In this document: piece after piece, positions 10,274-20,368 of the stretch
Layout: each line of letters starts with the position of its first letter
How positions within the stretch are numbered: the stretch's first letter is position 1
Source: Polynucleobacter sp. MG-5-Ahmo-C2
GTDB taxonomy: Bacteria > Pseudomonadota > Gammaproteobacteria > Burkholderiales > Burkholderiaceae
Direction of reading: 5' to 3'
Length of the DNA stretch: 64,000 nucleotides
Assembly (NCBI RefSeq): GCF_018687735.1
Contig: NZ_CP061304.1
Location: forward strand, 868,001-932,000
Translations under genes and position numbers: made by a program
The notes under the pieces: generated by a model
The model's database searches: none
Told to the model about the DNA's origin: nothing
What the model saw: the letters and a program-made list of their open reading frames with translations, nothing else

Positions 10274-10554
10274 GTATGAATAAGGCACGCATTGCGTTGT
10301 TTGAGCAAGATTTACATCAATCCTTTGCAATTCTGCATCTTGCGATTGAAGATGAAAGCCATTTGCATGCTGGGCATGCTGGTGCTGCCAGTGGCGGAGG
10401 TCACTTTAAGCTCACGATTGTGGCTCCAGAATTTAAGGGCTTAGGTCTATTGGCAAGACATCGCGCTGTCTACGCTGCCTTAAATCGGCACATACCACAA
10501 GAAATTCATGCTTTAACTATTAACGCCTTATCCCCGGAAGAGTCCAGTAACTAG
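10270..10554 (+). CDS. bolA: BolA family protein
   Basis: A 94-residue BolA-fold protein with the signature GGHFKLTIVAPEFKGLGLLA followed by RHRAVYAAL. The family pairs with monothiol glutaredoxins in iron-sulfur trafficking and in some bacteria acts as a regulator. An HAGHAGAASGGGH stretch carries the His ligands. Coupled to yciB by a 4-nt overlap, and followed after 55 bp by the parvulin gene, the usual betaproteobacterial order. Confidence 0.93.
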   Translation: MSMNKARIALFEQDLHQSFAILHLAIEDESHLHAGHAGAASGGGHFKLTIVAPEFKGLGLLARHRAVYAALNRHIPQEIHALTINALSPEESSN

Positions 10555-10609
10555 CACTGCTTTACAGTAGCATTTATCCTTTGAACATTTATTAAATTAT
10601 TTGCACACC

Positions 10610-11401
10610 ATGTTGAAATTCCAGTCCTTACTCACTATCAGCTTTTTAGCAAGCCTACTCTCGACTAATGCGATCGCCCAGAACGCTGTCATTGTGAATG
10701 GCAAATCGATTCCAAAATCCCAATTGGACAAATTGGTTCAAAAAACAGGAAGACCTGACAGCCCCCAAGTGCGCGATCAAGCGCGTGAGATGCTAGTAAC
10801 CCGTGAGTTGATATTGCAAGAGGCTGACAAGCGCGGAGTGATTCAAAAAGAATCAGTACGCGATCAATTGGAGCAAGCTCGTGTTGGTGTTTTAGTAGCG
10901 GCTGTTTTTGAGGACTACGTCGAAAAGGAAGGCGTTGCCGAATCAGACCTAAAGGCTGCCTATGAAAGCGTTAAGGATCAATATACCGGCAAGGAATACC
11001 ACGTGGAGCACATACTGGTTGAGAAAGAATCAGATGCCAATGCGATCATTGCTCAGCTTAAGGCCGGTGCGAATTTTGAAGAATTAGCCAAGGCGAAATC
11101 CAAAGATCCCGGATCGGCTAAAAATGGTGGTGATCTTGGCTGGGTCTCTGATAAATCTTTGGTCCCTGAGTTCTCAAAGGCTATGGTTCAGCTCAAAAAT
11201 GGCCAAACTAGCGATAAGCCCGTGAAATCTCAATTTGGATATCACATCATCAAAATGGTGGATGCTCGTGATGTGAAGGTGCCCAGTTTTGAAGAATTGA
11301 AAGATCAACTGAAGCAAATGATTGCATCGGACCAAAACTGGCAAAAAACCAAGTTCACTGAAATGATGCAAAAACTTCGTGCTAAGGCAAAGATTCAATA
11401 A
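10610..11401 (+). CDS. Periplasmic parvulin-type peptidyl-prolyl isomerase
   Basis: A 263-residue protein with a Sec signal peptide (cleavage likely after AIAQ), a SurA-N-like helical region and one parvulin domain at about residues 125-220. Conserved signs are HILVE, GANFEELAKAKSKDPGSA, GGDLGWV and FGYHIIKM. It probably helps fold outer-membrane or periplasmic proteins. The ATG at 10610 is preferred over a TTG three codons upstream because it gives a clean signal peptide. Confidence 0.93.
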   Translation: MLKFQSLLTISFLASLLSTNAIAQNAVIVNGKSIPKSQLDKLVQKTGRPDSPQVRDQAREMLVTRELILQEADKRGVIQKESVRDQLEQARVGVLVAAVFEDYVEKEGVAESDLKAAYESVKDQYTGKEYHVEHILVEKESDANAIIAQLKAGANFEELAKAKSKDPGSAKNGGDLGWVSDKSLVPEFSKAMVQLKNGQTSDKPVKSQFGYHIIKMVDARDVKVPSFEELKDQLKQMIASDQNWQKTKFTEMMQKLRAKAKIQ

Positions 11402-11422
11402 GGCAAAAAAGCTTTAGTTACT

Positions 11423-12580
11423 TTATTTGCTTGGCTTGCTGCGTGGCCTGAGTTTCTGAATTGCCATGCCTGCCAAGCCACAGGCAAAAGCAGACATCAC
11501 AAACACATCACGCGGTTGGGATGCTTCCCAAATCCAGCCCGCGCACAACCCGCCCAATGTTCCGCCTAGACCATAAGATACGGTAGCCATCAAAGCCTGA
11601 CCTCTAGCTTGCAAGGGTCCCGTAAACCAGCGTTGTAGTAATTTAGTGGCAGCACTGTGGTGGGCTGCAAAAGTACCGGCATGCATTATTTGCGCAAAAA
11701 TAAGTACCGATGTGATGGGAAGAAATGCAATCAGAATAAAGCGCACTACCCCAATACCAAACGCTGCTTGAAGTACAACTTCAGCATCTAAACGACTGAG
11801 CACTTTACTTTGGAGGTAAAAGAAAATCACCTCAGCAAATACTCCTAAGGCCCAGAACAATCCAATTTGGAATTTATCGTAACCAAGATCAGCTAGATAA
11901 AGTGAATAAAAAACATAGAGTGCCGCATGTGCAAAAACCATAAAAAAGCCAGATAGCAAAAACCAGCGGACATCTGGATTAAAAAGTATTGTTAGTAATT
12001 CACCCTTCACCATTTTGCGACGTTCCACTTTGGGTTCATGCAACAGGAAAGTCACTAGGGCTAGGGCTAACAACACAATAGTGCCAACAATAGGATAAAG
12101 CTCTATCGACTTACGCTGAAAGAGTTCGCCAGCCGCCAGTACCATGAAGATGAAACCTAGAGATCCCCATAAGCGCAAACGTCCGTAGCGTTTGTCGAAA
12201 GAATTGTCTTTGAACAGAGCATGAACAGTAGCTGACTCTCCCAGCGGCATGAGGCTACTAAGGATGGTGTGAAGTACAAACATCCAGATGAAGAAGCTGA
12301 CATAGCTATGCAGAAAGTAAATAGATAAAAAAACAATTGCCGCACAACAGGCGCAGACACGAATAATGCCAATGCGATTTGACAGAAAATCAGAGAGCCA
12401 ACCCCATGAGAATGGACCAACAATACGGGTAATTTGGAGCATCGACATTAAGACGGATATTTCGATGACGCTAAATCCTCGATCCAAAAAGAACAGGCTG
12501 GCATACGGGGAAACCAAGCCAACATAAGCAAAATACAAAAAGAAAAAGGACCCGAAGGCCCAACGAAGTGAAGGCGTCAT
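11423..12580 (-). CDS. MFS transporter (MFS_1-like)
   Basis: A 385-residue protein with about 12 hydrophobic segments. The N-terminus (WAFGSFFFLYFAYVGLVSPYASLF) resembles the 3-phenylpropionate/LacY-like MFS_1_like group. A GxxSDFLSNRIG-type loop after helix 2 matches the MFS signature. The substrate is not predictable. Start codon and aroC stop are 13 bp apart on the same strand, so aroC and this gene are probably co-transcribed. Confidence 0.85.
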   Translation of the reverse strand: MTPSLRWAFGSFFFLYFAYVGLVSPYASLFFLDRGFSVIEISVLMSMLQITRIVGPFSWGWLSDFLSNRIGIIRVCACCAAIVFLSIYFLHSYVSFFIWMFVLHTILSSLMPLGESATVHALFKDNSFDKRYGRLRLWGSLGFIFMVLAAGELFQRKSIELYPIVGTIVLLALALVTFLLHEPKVERRKMVKGELLTILFNPDVRWFLLSGFFMVFAHAALYVFYSLYLADLGYDKFQIGLFWALGVFAEVIFFYLQSKVLSRLDAEVVLQAAFGIGVVRFILIAFLPITSVLIFAQIMHAGTFAAHHSAATKLLQRWFTGPLQARGQALMATVSYGLGGTLGGLCAGWIWEASQPRDVFVMSAFACGLAGMAIQKLRPRSKPSK

Positions 12581-12593
12581 GTCAAAACAGTCA

Positions 12594-13709
12594 TCAGTCT
12601 GTTTGCGATCCCGGCCGAGCTGCGGGAATAGGTTTGGTAATCACTTGAACGTCAGAACACTGAGCGCGATGACGTAATGCATGATCCATGATGACTAGGG
12701 CCAGCATTGCCTCAGCGATTGGCGTGGCACGAATACCAACGCAAGGATCATGGCGGCCTTTGGTCTGAACGGTGATCGGCTTGCCATCCAAGTCAATGGA
12801 TTGCTTTGGACTCATGATGCTAGATGTGGGCTTAATTGCAATAGAAACCCGCAAATCTTGGCCACTACTAATGCCGCCCAAGGTGCCGCCTGCATTATTG
12901 CTAGCGAAGCCATCGGCATACATTTCATCTCCATGGGCACTCCCACGTTGGGCAACGGATTTAAAGCCTGCCCCAATTTCAACACCCTTGACGGCATTGA
13001 TACCCATCATGGCATGCGCAATATCTGCATCCAATTTATCAAAAAGAGGTTCACCTAAGCCAATCGGCACATTACGCGCGCGCACCTCAATGCGTGCTCC
13101 GCAGGAGTCCCCTGCTTTACGCAGTTCATCCATATAGGTTTCAAGCTGAGGAATGATCTCAGCATTGGCAGCGAAAAATGGATTCTTCTCAACTTGAGAT
13201 AAATCTTTAAGTGGAATTTCAACTTCGCCCAGTTGACTCATATAGCCATAGAATTCGGTGCCATATTGTTCATGCAACCATTTTTTGGCGATAGCTGCCG
13301 CCGCAACAACGGGTGCAGTTAAACGTGCAGAAGATCTGCCACCACCACGCGGATCACGAAAGCCATATTTATAGTGATAAGCATAGTCAGCATGACCAGG
13401 ACGGAATGTTTGTAAGATATCCCCGTAATCTTGGCTGCGTTGATCTGTATTGCGTATCAAAAGCCCAATAGGCGCACCCGTTGTCTTGCCTTCGAAAACG
13501 CCAGACAGTATCTCTACCTTATCTTCTTCTTTGCGTTGGGTGACATGACGTGAGGTCCCTGGCTTACGACGATCAAGGTCTAACTGGAGATCAGCCTCCG
13601 ATAAACTCATGCCCGGAGGGCAGCCATCAACTACTGCCCCAATAGCGGGACCGTGAGATTCACCAAAAGTGGTAACGGTAAAGAGGAGGCCTAATGTGTT
13701 TCCTGACAT
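12594..13709 (-). CDS. aroC: Chorismate synthase
   Basis: Catalyses the last step of the shikimate pathway, converting EPSP to chorismate with reduced flavin. The 371-residue protein shows all three family signatures: [18 protein letters not shown] near residue 17, [20 protein letters not shown] near residue 47, and [16 protein letters not shown] near residue 120. The length is normal. Confidence 0.97.
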   Translation of the reverse strand: MSGNTLGLLFTVTTFGESHGPAIGAVVDGCPPGMSLSEADLQLDLDRRKPGTSRHVTQRKEEDKVEILSGVFEGKTTGAPIGLLIRNTDQRSQDYGDILQTFRPGHADYAYHYKYGFRDPRGGGRSSARLTAPVVAAAAIAKKWLHEQYGTEFYGYMSQLGEVEIPLKDLSQVEKNPFFAANAEIIPQLETYMDELRKAGDSCGARIEVRARNVPIGLGEPLFDKLDADIAHAMMGINAVKGVEIGAGFKSVAQRGSAHGDEMYADGFASNNAGGTLGGISSGQDLRVSIAIKPTSSIMSPKQSIDLDGKPITVQTKGRHDPCVGIRATPIAEAMLALVIMDHALRHRAQCSDVQVITKPIPAARPGSQTD

Positions 13710-13762
13710 AGCTACATTATGTCATTTGTCAGGAATGTGGACTCAACACAAGCCCTTAAAGA

Positions 13763-14218
13763 CTAGTTAGCAGCCTTTTCTGTGTCTTCTGGCCAGTCTC
13801 GAATGTATGCCTTTAGCATGGTGTTTTCAAAGTCTTGAGCTTCAACTACCGACCTGGCAACATCGTAAAAAGAGATGACGCCCATCAGCATTTTTTGGTC
13901 AACCACAGGTAAATAACGTGCGTGGTCAACTAACATCATGCGACGCACTTCATCTATTTCGGTTTCCATATTGCATGTCAAGGGCTTTTGATTCATGACA
14001 TGGCGCACTTGAAGATCATCAATTTTTCCATGGTGTTTTGCTAAAGCGGCAATCACTTCGCGGAAAGTCAAAATACCCACAAGCTTGTCGTACTCCATCA
14101 CTACCAAGGAGCCAATATCATGTTCGCTCATCACCAATACAGCAGTCTGCAGTGCAGTCTCGGGAGCCACAGTAAATAATGTGCTGCCCTTTACGCGCAA
14201 TATGTCACGAACTTTCAT
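13763..14218 (-). CDS. Two-CBS-domain protein
   Basis: A 151-residue protein made of a tandem CBS pair (about residues 1-60 and 75-135). The segments DIGSLVVMEYDKLVGILTFR and ARYLPVVDQKMLMGVISFYD are recognisable CBS halves. Stand-alone CBS proteins sense adenosyl ligands or ionic state in the cytosol. No catalytic domain is attached, so the target is unknown. It is a single gene between aroC and the YihY-type gene. Confidence 0.9.
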   Translation of the reverse strand: MKVRDILRVKGSTLFTVAPETALQTAVLVMSEHDIGSLVVMEYDKLVGILTFREVIAALAKHHGKIDDLQVRHVMNQKPLTCNMETEIDEVRRMMLVDHARYLPVVDQKMLMGVISFYDVARSVVEAQDFENTMLKAYIRDWPEDTEKAAN

Positions 14219-14305
14219 CTGGTCTCCAAAAACAGTGCAATGTGTTTGCTGATAGCTTCAATATATCCCCAAGACCTCTTTCAATCAAGGTCTAGAGAAC
14301 ATCTT

Positions 14306-15154
14306 TTAGTAACGAATAACCCTAATGACCCCACTACGAATATCGGGTAAATTTGCCACTAATACTGCTCCAGCAAGCGTTATCCACCAAGTCATATAGA
14401 TCCACAATAGTCCCAATGGGAAGATGGCGAAGGCTCCATAAACTGTCTTATAGAAGGCGGTATGACTTAGGAAAATAGCATAGCCAAACTTCATCACTTC
14501 AAAACTGAGGGCGGCGAACAATGCTCCTGAAAAAGCATCTGACCAGAGTATCTTGCTGTATGGCAAGGCTTTGTACACCACGGTATAAACAACAATTGCT
14601 AAAAAAATCGGAGCAATTGCAGCCATCAGGCGAAAACCAAATGAGATTGCCTTAATCCAACCTTCTGAGGCGCTAAATAATATTCCGCTCAAATAAATAC
14701 CCAAGCCTAATAGTACTGGCCCTAAAAAAGTAGCCGCAGCGTAGATGACGACCTTATTAAAAATGGGGCGGCGCTCTTGTACTTTAAAAATTTGATTAAA
14801 TGCAGCTTCAATCACAGCCAAAGTCATGATGGTGGTGATAACCAAACCAATCAAACCAACAAAAGTTAATCCCCGTGCCTTAGAGGAAAATTGGTCTAGG
14901 TAGATAAAGACCTGCTGGTTTAAGCCACCGGGCATATAGGTATCCAGCAACCAGGTTCTAAATGCATTTTTAATCTGAATGACGCTTGGAAGATAACCAA
15001 TCAAGATGGTCGCAATGGTGAGCATTGGCACCAAAGATAAGGTGGTTGTAAATGCCAGACTAGCGGCAATTTGGTTTAGATTAAGGTCGCGATTGCGCTC
15101 CCAGAGCTGTTTACCCAGAGCAAGCCATAATTGGGGGTTACGAATAAGGCGCAT
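14306..15154 (-). CDS. YihY/BrkB family inner-membrane protein
   Basis: A 282-residue membrane protein with about six transmembrane helices and the family pattern QIAASLAFTTTLSLVPMLTI near residue 27. WSDAFSGALFAALSFEVMKF and YGAFAIFPLGLLWIYMTW are also typical. Older annotations call such proteins ribonuclease BN, which is wrong for this family. The function remains poorly defined. It is divergent from wrbA with a 22-bp gap, so the promoters must overlap the coding sequences. Confidence 0.9.
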   Translation of the reverse strand: MRLIRNPQLWLALGKQLWERNRDLNLNQIAASLAFTTTLSLVPMLTIATILIGYLPSVIQIKNAFRTWLLDTYMPGGLNQQVFIYLDQFSSKARGLTFVGLIGLVITTIMTLAVIEAAFNQIFKVQERRPIFNKVVIYAAATFLGPVLLGLGIYLSGILFSASEGWIKAISFGFRLMAAIAPIFLAIVVYTVVYKALPYSKILWSDAFSGALFAALSFEVMKFGYAIFLSHTAFYKTVYGAFAIFPLGLLWIYMTWWITLAGAVLVANLPDIRSGVIRVIRY

Positions 15155-15167
15155 CGCCGTATCATAA

Positions 15168-15782
<615 letters not shown>

Positions 15783-15787
15783 CGCAG

Positions 15788-16177
15788 ATGCTAAAGAAGC
15801 TCCTCGAAAAGAATCCCTACCAACTGCTGGCAACTGCAGCCTTTGTGGATTTATTTATTCTGTGTATTTGTTGGGAGTGGTTTATCTCTCCCCTTCGCCC
15901 TGGCGGTTCTTGGCTCATATTGAAAGGCGTTCCATTGCTCTTTGCTATTCCTGGCCTATGGAAAGGCAAGGTCTACACCATGCAATGGGCTTCCATGTTA
16001 ATTCTGCTCTACATCACTGAAGGTTTGGTGCGTATTCTCGAAACGGGTACAAACTTTTGGATGGCTGTTTTAGAGACGGTCTTAGCCACAACCGGCTTTG
16101 TTTGTTTGCTGATTTACATAAAACCGATTAAGCAAAAGGCAAAAAGTTTGGCCATGAAAAAAGCGCAGGCTGATTAA
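15788..16177 (+). CDS. DUF2069 membrane protein
   Basis: A 129-residue protein with four hydrophobic segments and the acidic ITEGLVRILE loop typical of DUF2069, small inner-membrane proteins of unknown function. In betaproteobacteria the family usually lies immediately behind wrbA, as here (5-bp gap). The next gene begins 2 bp after its stop. Confidence 0.88.
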   Translation: MLKKLLEKNPYQLLATAAFVDLFILCICWEWFISPLRPGGSWLILKGVPLLFAIPGLWKGKVYTMQWASMLILLYITEGLVRILETGTNFWMAVLETVLATTGFVCLLIYIKPIKQKAKSLAMKKAQAD

Positions 16178-16179
16178 AA

Positions 16180-17595
16180 ATGCAAAGCTTGTTAGATCAA
16201 TTTGCTGCGGCATTGGGCAAGCAATATGTTCTTACTGATCAGCGGGATAAAGCGCCTTACCTCACCGATTGGCGTAAGCGTTACACCGGCAAGGCCCTAG
16301 CAGTTCTTTTGCCGAAAACGACCGATGAAGTCTCTCATATTGTGAAGCTGTGTGCTGCTAGCAATGTTGCGATTGTTCCTCAGGGTGGTCATACTGGATT
16401 TTGTGGTGGCGCCACCCCCGACAGCAGCGGTCAGCAAATCATTCTCAACCTCAAGCGGATGAATCAAATTCGGGAGATTGATGTTGCCAACCAAACTATT
16501 ACCCTTGAAGCAGGTTGCATCTTGCAAACTATTCAGGAAAGCGCTGCAGCGCAAGATTTTCTATTTCCCCTGAGTCTTGGTGCAGAAGGCAGCTGCATGA
16601 TTGGCGGTAATTTAGCGACCAATGCTGGCGGCACAAATGTTCTACGCTATGGCAATACAAGAGATCTATGTCTCGGGCTTGAGGTTGTTACCGCTCAAGG
16701 TGAAATCTGGAATGGCATGAAGGGGTTGCGCAAGGATAATACTGGCTACGATTTGCGCGATCTTTTCATTGGCTCCGAAGGCACGCTAGGAATTATTACT
16801 GCTGCCGTCATGAAGCTCTATCCATTGCCGATCTCTCAATGGACAACTCTGGTTGCCACAAAGGATATTGCATCCACCATTGCCCTTCTCAATCTCTTTC
16901 AGAAACGAGCCACCTCATTGCTCACCGGTTTCGAAATGATGACCCAAGAATCTCTAGCCTTAAATGAAAAGCACTTCCCGCAAATGGCTAACCCATTACC
17001 CGGTCACCCACCCTTGACTGTACTTATTGAACTTTCTGATCATGAGAGTGAGGAGCATGTACGAAAGCTCTTAGAAACAGTTCTAGAGGAAGCCTTTTCA
17101 GCGAACCTCATTAACGATGCCATCATCGCCAGTAATTTGAGTCAGGCAAACGCTTTTTGGCAGATGCGCGAGCACATCACTCTGGCGCAAGCTGAAGAAG
17201 GTGCCAACCTGAAACACGACATTACTATTCCCCTGTCATTATTAGATACCTTTATTCAGGAAACTGATGCACTCATTAGGGCAAGCTACCCCGGTGTACG
17301 GATCATCAATTTTGGCCATTTAGGCGATGGCAATCTTCACTACAACATCGCCCCACCCCCCGGCTCTGACCCTAACTCCTTTAATTTGGCTAATGAGAAA
17401 GCCATTCATGAGCTGGTTTACGCACAAGTTGAGCGTTGCCAGGGTTCAATATCGGCGGAACATGGGGTTGGACAGCTCAAACTGGATGGTCTAAGGGCAC
17501 ATAAAGGCGCTGTGGCACACGACCTGATGAAGACCCTGAAAAGGGCTCTAGACCCGCAAAATATCCTGAATCCTCATAAAGTGGTCTCAATTTAG
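16180..17595 (+). CDS. FAD-binding oxidoreductase (GlcD / D-2-hydroxyacid dehydrogenase type)
   Basis: A 471-residue flavoprotein of the FAD_binding_4 plus FAD-oxidase_C family. The PQGGHTGFCGGA motif near residue 69 and GNLATNAGGTNVLRYGNTRD near residue 145 form the FAD site. NFGHLGDGNLHYNI near residue 384 carries the metal- and substrate-binding residues, and SAEHGVGQLK closes the fold. Candidates for the substrate include D-lactate, D-2-hydroxyglutarate or glycolate, and sequence alone does not decide. It is the last gene of the wrbA operon. Confidence 0.9.
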   Translation: MQSLLDQFAAALGKQYVLTDQRDKAPYLTDWRKRYTGKALAVLLPKTTDEVSHIVKLCAASNVAIVPQGGHTGFCGGATPDSSGQQIILNLKRMNQIREIDVANQTITLEAGCILQTIQESAAAQDFLFPLSLGAEGSCMIGGNLATNAGGTNVLRYGNTRDLCLGLEVVTAQGEIWNGMKGLRKDNTGYDLRDLFIGSEGTLGIITAAVMKLYPLPISQWTTLVATKDIASTIALLNLFQKRATSLLTGFEMMTQESLALNEKHFPQMANPLPGHPPLTVLIELSDHESEEHVRKLLETVLEEAFSANLINDAIIASNLSQANAFWQMREHITLAQAEEGANLKHDITIPLSLLDTFIQETDALIRASYPGVRIINFGHLGDGNLHYNIAPPPGSDPNSFNLANEKAIHELVYAQVERCQGSISAEHGVGQLKLDGLRAHKGAVAHDLMKTLKRALDPQNILNPHKVVSI

Positions 17596-17687
17596 GGTCT
17601 ATTACTCAAAATATTTGTTCATTATTCGACTATCTATGTCATCTCTACTGAATTCTGGTGCGTTGTATGACCATGGAGGTGACAAAT

Positions 17688-17873
17688 ATGTCAACAAGAC
17701 TCAAACGTTGGGCCCGCACTATTCAACAAATCGACTTGTCCAATAGGACGCCTGAAGTGGCTATCGGCTACTTGGATAGCAAGTATCGTGATATCGCATG
17801 GCGTTACATCCGCATCTTAGGCTTTGAACGCACTATCAGCTTCATGGCTAGCAACAATTTCCACCCAGAGTAA
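17688..17873 (+). CDS. Small basic protein, unknown function
   Basis: A 61-residue protein of unrecognised family with an Arg-rich start (MSTRLKRWARTI) and a helical pattern around YLDSKYRDIAWRYIRILG. The ATG at 17688 is chosen over an upstream GTG because a strong GGAGGT ribosome site lies at 17675-17680, seven bases before it. A perfect intrinsic terminator follows 11 bp after the stop, so this is a complete transcription unit and a credible real gene. Confidence 0.65.
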   Translation: MSTRLKRWARTIQQIDLSNRTPEVAIGYLDSKYRDIAWRYIRILGFERTISFMASNNFHPE

Positions 17874-17884
17874 GGGTGAAGATT

Positions 17885-17920
17885 AAACCCTAAATACTTG
17901 AATTATTTAGGGTTTTTTGC
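17885..17920 (+). terminator. Intrinsic terminator
   Basis: An 11-bp perfect stem (AAACCCTAAAT with its complement, 9-nt loop) is followed by a T-run. It lies directly behind the 61-residue gene and also faces the end of the convergent MFS gene. Confidence 0.88.
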
Positions 17921-17922
17921 TT

Positions 17923-19116
17923 TTATAGAGTTTCACTTGCCACTATTTTGGGTTTGAAGACCCAAAATACCAAGAGCAATACCGCTAGACCAGAACATAG
18001 CCCTGAAAACAGGAATGCCGATGTCGGGCCGGTAGATTCATATAGCCAGCCAAATATTAGCGATGCTGGCAAAAGCATGATTCCCGAGCATAAGTTAAAC
18101 CACCCAAAAGCAGTGCCCGTTAAGCCCTTGGGCGCCAAATCCGCTACTAGAGCTTTTTCTACACCCTCAGTGGCGGCTTTAAACAGGCCGTATAGGGCAA
18201 ATATTCCAAAGAGCCATGCGATGGTGAGGTCTGAATAACTCATTGCGGTGTAAATCAGGGCATAAGCTCCCCAAGCAATTGCAATAAAGTACTTGCGACT
18301 AAACCGATCTGATAAAGCCGATAATGGTGTCCCAAAGACCGTTGTAATCAAGGAAATGCAGGCCCACAAGAGAGGTATTTGTTCTTGAGGAACACCCAGC
18401 TCTCTTGCCCTTAGCAACAGAAACATGTCCGAAGAATTGCTTAGTGCAAACAACCCCACAGCAACTAGATAACGCTTAAATTCAACTGGCATCCCGTTTA
18501 GTGACCAGGTGAACCTCGTAGGTCCTGATGTGAGTTTTTCTCGTGGCGGGTCTTTAAGACAAAGCGCCAGACCAACGGTAATTGCCCCGGGTATAACAGC
18601 CCAAAGAAATATCTCTTTTAAAGGGACATTGATGGCTAGTAAATATGCAGCCAGTAAAGGACCTATTACTGCACCTGCGTTATCCATGGATCGATGCAGG
18701 CCATAAGTAATGCCACGATGGGATGCGGGCACACTTTCAGCCAATAAGGCATCACGCGGAGAGCTTCTTAAGCCTTTGCCGAGTCGGTCTGTAAAGCGAA
18801 TCAGCAATACCCCGAGCCATGAACTAGCAAAGGCAATGAGTGGCCTACCCATACCTGCAAGCAAATAACCAAACACAATCCATACCTTGGTATTTTTAGT
18901 TCTATCAACGATGACGCCGGAAACAAGCTTGAATAAGCTGGATGTAGCTTCAGCAACGCCCTCAATAATGCCAATCGCCTTTGGTCCCGCCATTAAGACT
19001 GATGCTAAATAGAGTGGCATTAACGGATACAGCATCTCACTTGCTGAATCGTTTACAAGACTAATAAACCCGATTAACCAAACAGTTTTAGGGAGGGAAG
19101 AGAGAGTCTTAAACAT
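17923..19116 (-). CDS. MFS transporter
   Basis: About 397 residues with 12 hydrophobic segments. The N-terminus LPKTVWLIGFISLVNDSASE and the loop DRLGKGLRSSPRDALLAESV place it in a known MFS subgroup of unassigned substrate found in many proteobacteria. The start is uncertain. The Met at 19116 is chosen because the protein then begins as homologues do and a purine-rich AAAGAGC precedes it. An in-frame ATG at 19152 would add 12 residues. Confidence 0.85.
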   Translation of the reverse strand: MFKTLSSLPKTVWLIGFISLVNDSASEMLYPLMPLYLASVLMAGPKAIGIIEGVAEATSSLFKLVSGVIVDRTKNTKVWIVFGYLLAGMGRPLIAFASSWLGVLLIRFTDRLGKGLRSSPRDALLAESVPASHRGITYGLHRSMDNAGAVIGPLLAAYLLAINVPLKEIFLWAVIPGAITVGLALCLKDPPREKLTSGPTRFTWSLNGMPVEFKRYLVAVGLFALSNSSDMFLLLRARELGVPQEQIPLLWACISLITTVFGTPLSALSDRFSRKYFIAIAWGAYALIYTAMSYSDLTIAWLFGIFALYGLFKAATEGVEKALVADLAPKGLTGTAFGWFNLCSGIMLLPASLIFGWLYESTGPTSAFLFSGLCSGLAVLLLVFWVFKPKIVASETL

Positions 19117-19246
19117 GCTCTTTGAATGTAGCATTAATTTAAGTGTGGGCATAAAAAGGTTTAATTGTCATAATTGCTTGAATCTATGGCCAATAATCCG
19201 TACGATGGAGTATGAATTAGCCATTTTTTAGAGCATAGGAAAAATC

Positions 19247-19552
19247 ATGAGTCAGAAAAAATTAGTAAAACAGTTAATGAAAAAACTGGATAAGTTGGAA
19301 TTAGATCGCGAGAAACTAATAGACAAGCTAGCCAAGGCTCTTGATAAGCTTGAGAAAAAAGAGGCAGCCGTCAAAAAGCCTGCTGCTAAAAAGACTCCAG
19401 TCAAGAAGGCGCCCACAAAGAAAGTTGCTGCTAAAAAGACTCCTGCCAAGAAGGCGCCCACAAAGAAAGTTGCTGCTAAGAAGGCTCCAGCCAAAAAGGC
19501 AGCAACTAAAAAAGTTGCCGCTACCCCACCCGCTTCCAGTAACCAAGCCTAA
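19247..19552 (+). CDS. Histone H1-like lysine/alanine-rich protein
   Basis: A 101-residue highly basic protein. Residues 1-45 form a charged coiled-coil-like helix (KQLMKKLDKLELDREKLIDK). Residues 46-95 are KKAP/KKVAAKK repeats like bacterial histone H1 and PhaM-type tails, which bind DNA or polyanions. An AGGAAAAATC ribosome site precedes the ATG. The PPK2 gene starts 3 bp after its stop, a tight operon that suggests a link between polyphosphate and nucleoid or granules (inference). Confidence 0.8.
   Translation: MSQKKLVKQLMKKLDKLELDREKLIDKLAKALDKLEKKEAAVKKPAAKKTPVKKAPTKKVAAKKTPAKKAPTKKVAAKKAPAKKAATKKVAATPPASSNQA
19391..19480 (+). repeat. Two tandem 45-bp repeats inside the H1-like gene
   Basis: Units 19391-19435 and 19436-19480 differ at only three positions and encode 15-residue KT-P-[VA]-KKAPTKKVAAK units. 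Such near-identical units are prone to slippage, so tail length may vary between strains. Confidence 0.85.
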
Positions 19553-19555
19553 TTA

Positions 19556-20338
19556 GTGGGCAAGGATTTAAAAGAAGGTAATCACGAGGCGGATTACGAA
19601 GCCCAGCTTCGCCTGCTACAAATTGAATTAGTAAAGCTACAGCGTCAGATCATTTCTGATGGCTTACGCTTGCTCGTCATTCTGGAGGGGCGTGATACTG
19701 CCGGTAAAGACGGCACTATTAAATGCATTACAGAAAATCTCAGCCCTCGTGATACCCATGTTGTAGCACTAAGCAAGCCCTCCTCTCGCGAGGAAGGTGA
19801 ATGGTATTTTCAGAGATACGTTGCTGAACTACCGTCTGCTGGTGAGTTCACCATCTTCAATCGCAGTTGGTACAACCGAGCTGGCGTTGAAAAGGTAATG
19901 GGTTTTTGTACAGATACACAATACAAACAGTTCATGGGCTCAGTCAATCAATTTGAGGGCTTGCTGGTAGATTCAGGCATTCAGATCATGAAGTACTACC
20001 TAGATATTGATAAAAAAGAGCAGGCCGCGCGCTTGGAGAGTAGAAAAATAGATCCATTAAAGCAGTGGAAAATAAGCCCTATTGATGAACAGGCACAACA
20101 CCATTGGGATGCCTATAGCGTTGCTCGCGATCTGATGTTGCTGCAGACTAGCTCTGAAAAAGCGCCATGGACCGTTGTCAATGCTAATAGCAAAAAGCAT
20201 ACCCACTTAAATCTTATTCGAGATCTTTTATCTAGAGTCAGTTACCCAGACAAAGATGAAAAGATTTTGACAGTTGATCCTGAGATTGTGATGCCCTGCC
20301 CGCCTCTGGGAAAAAACCCACCCAAGCTAGCGTCATAG
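19556..20338 (+). CDS. ppk2: Polyphosphate kinase 2 (PPK2)
   Basis: A 260-residue P-loop kinase transferring phosphate between polyphosphate and nucleotides. The Walker A segment is LEGRDTAGKDGTIK. The Walker B/lid region is FNRSWYNRAGVEKVMGFC, and DPLKQWKISPID is the conserved late motif. The single domain indicates the class I type. The start is GTG at 19556, 3 bp after the H1-like gene. A second PPK2 of 301 residues lies at 39052-39957 with a longer acidic N-terminus, so the organism carries at least two paralogues. Confidence 0.93.
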   Translation: MGKDLKEGNHEADYEAQLRLLQIELVKLQRQIISDGLRLLVILEGRDTAGKDGTIKCITENLSPRDTHVVALSKPSSREEGEWYFQRYVAELPSAGEFTIFNRSWYNRAGVEKVMGFCTDTQYKQFMGSVNQFEGLLVDSGIQIMKYYLDIDKKEQAARLESRKIDPLKQWKISPIDEQAQHHWDAYSVARDLMLLQTSSEKAPWTVVNANSKKHTHLNLIRDLLSRVSYPDKDEKILTVDPEIVMPCPPLGKNPPKLAS

Positions 20339-20368
20339 AATTATGAAGCAGGGCCCACTCAATATTAC

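Noticed and set aside
12750..13137. Two long open frames on the plus strand inside aroC
   Set aside because: Antisense shadows of a highly conserved gene, with no ribosome site and no recognisable protein.
19252..19494. Hydrophobic open frame antisense to the H1-like gene
   Set aside because: It is the complement of AAG/GCT-rich codons, which reads as Leu/Phe/Ala-type codons. No start signals are present.
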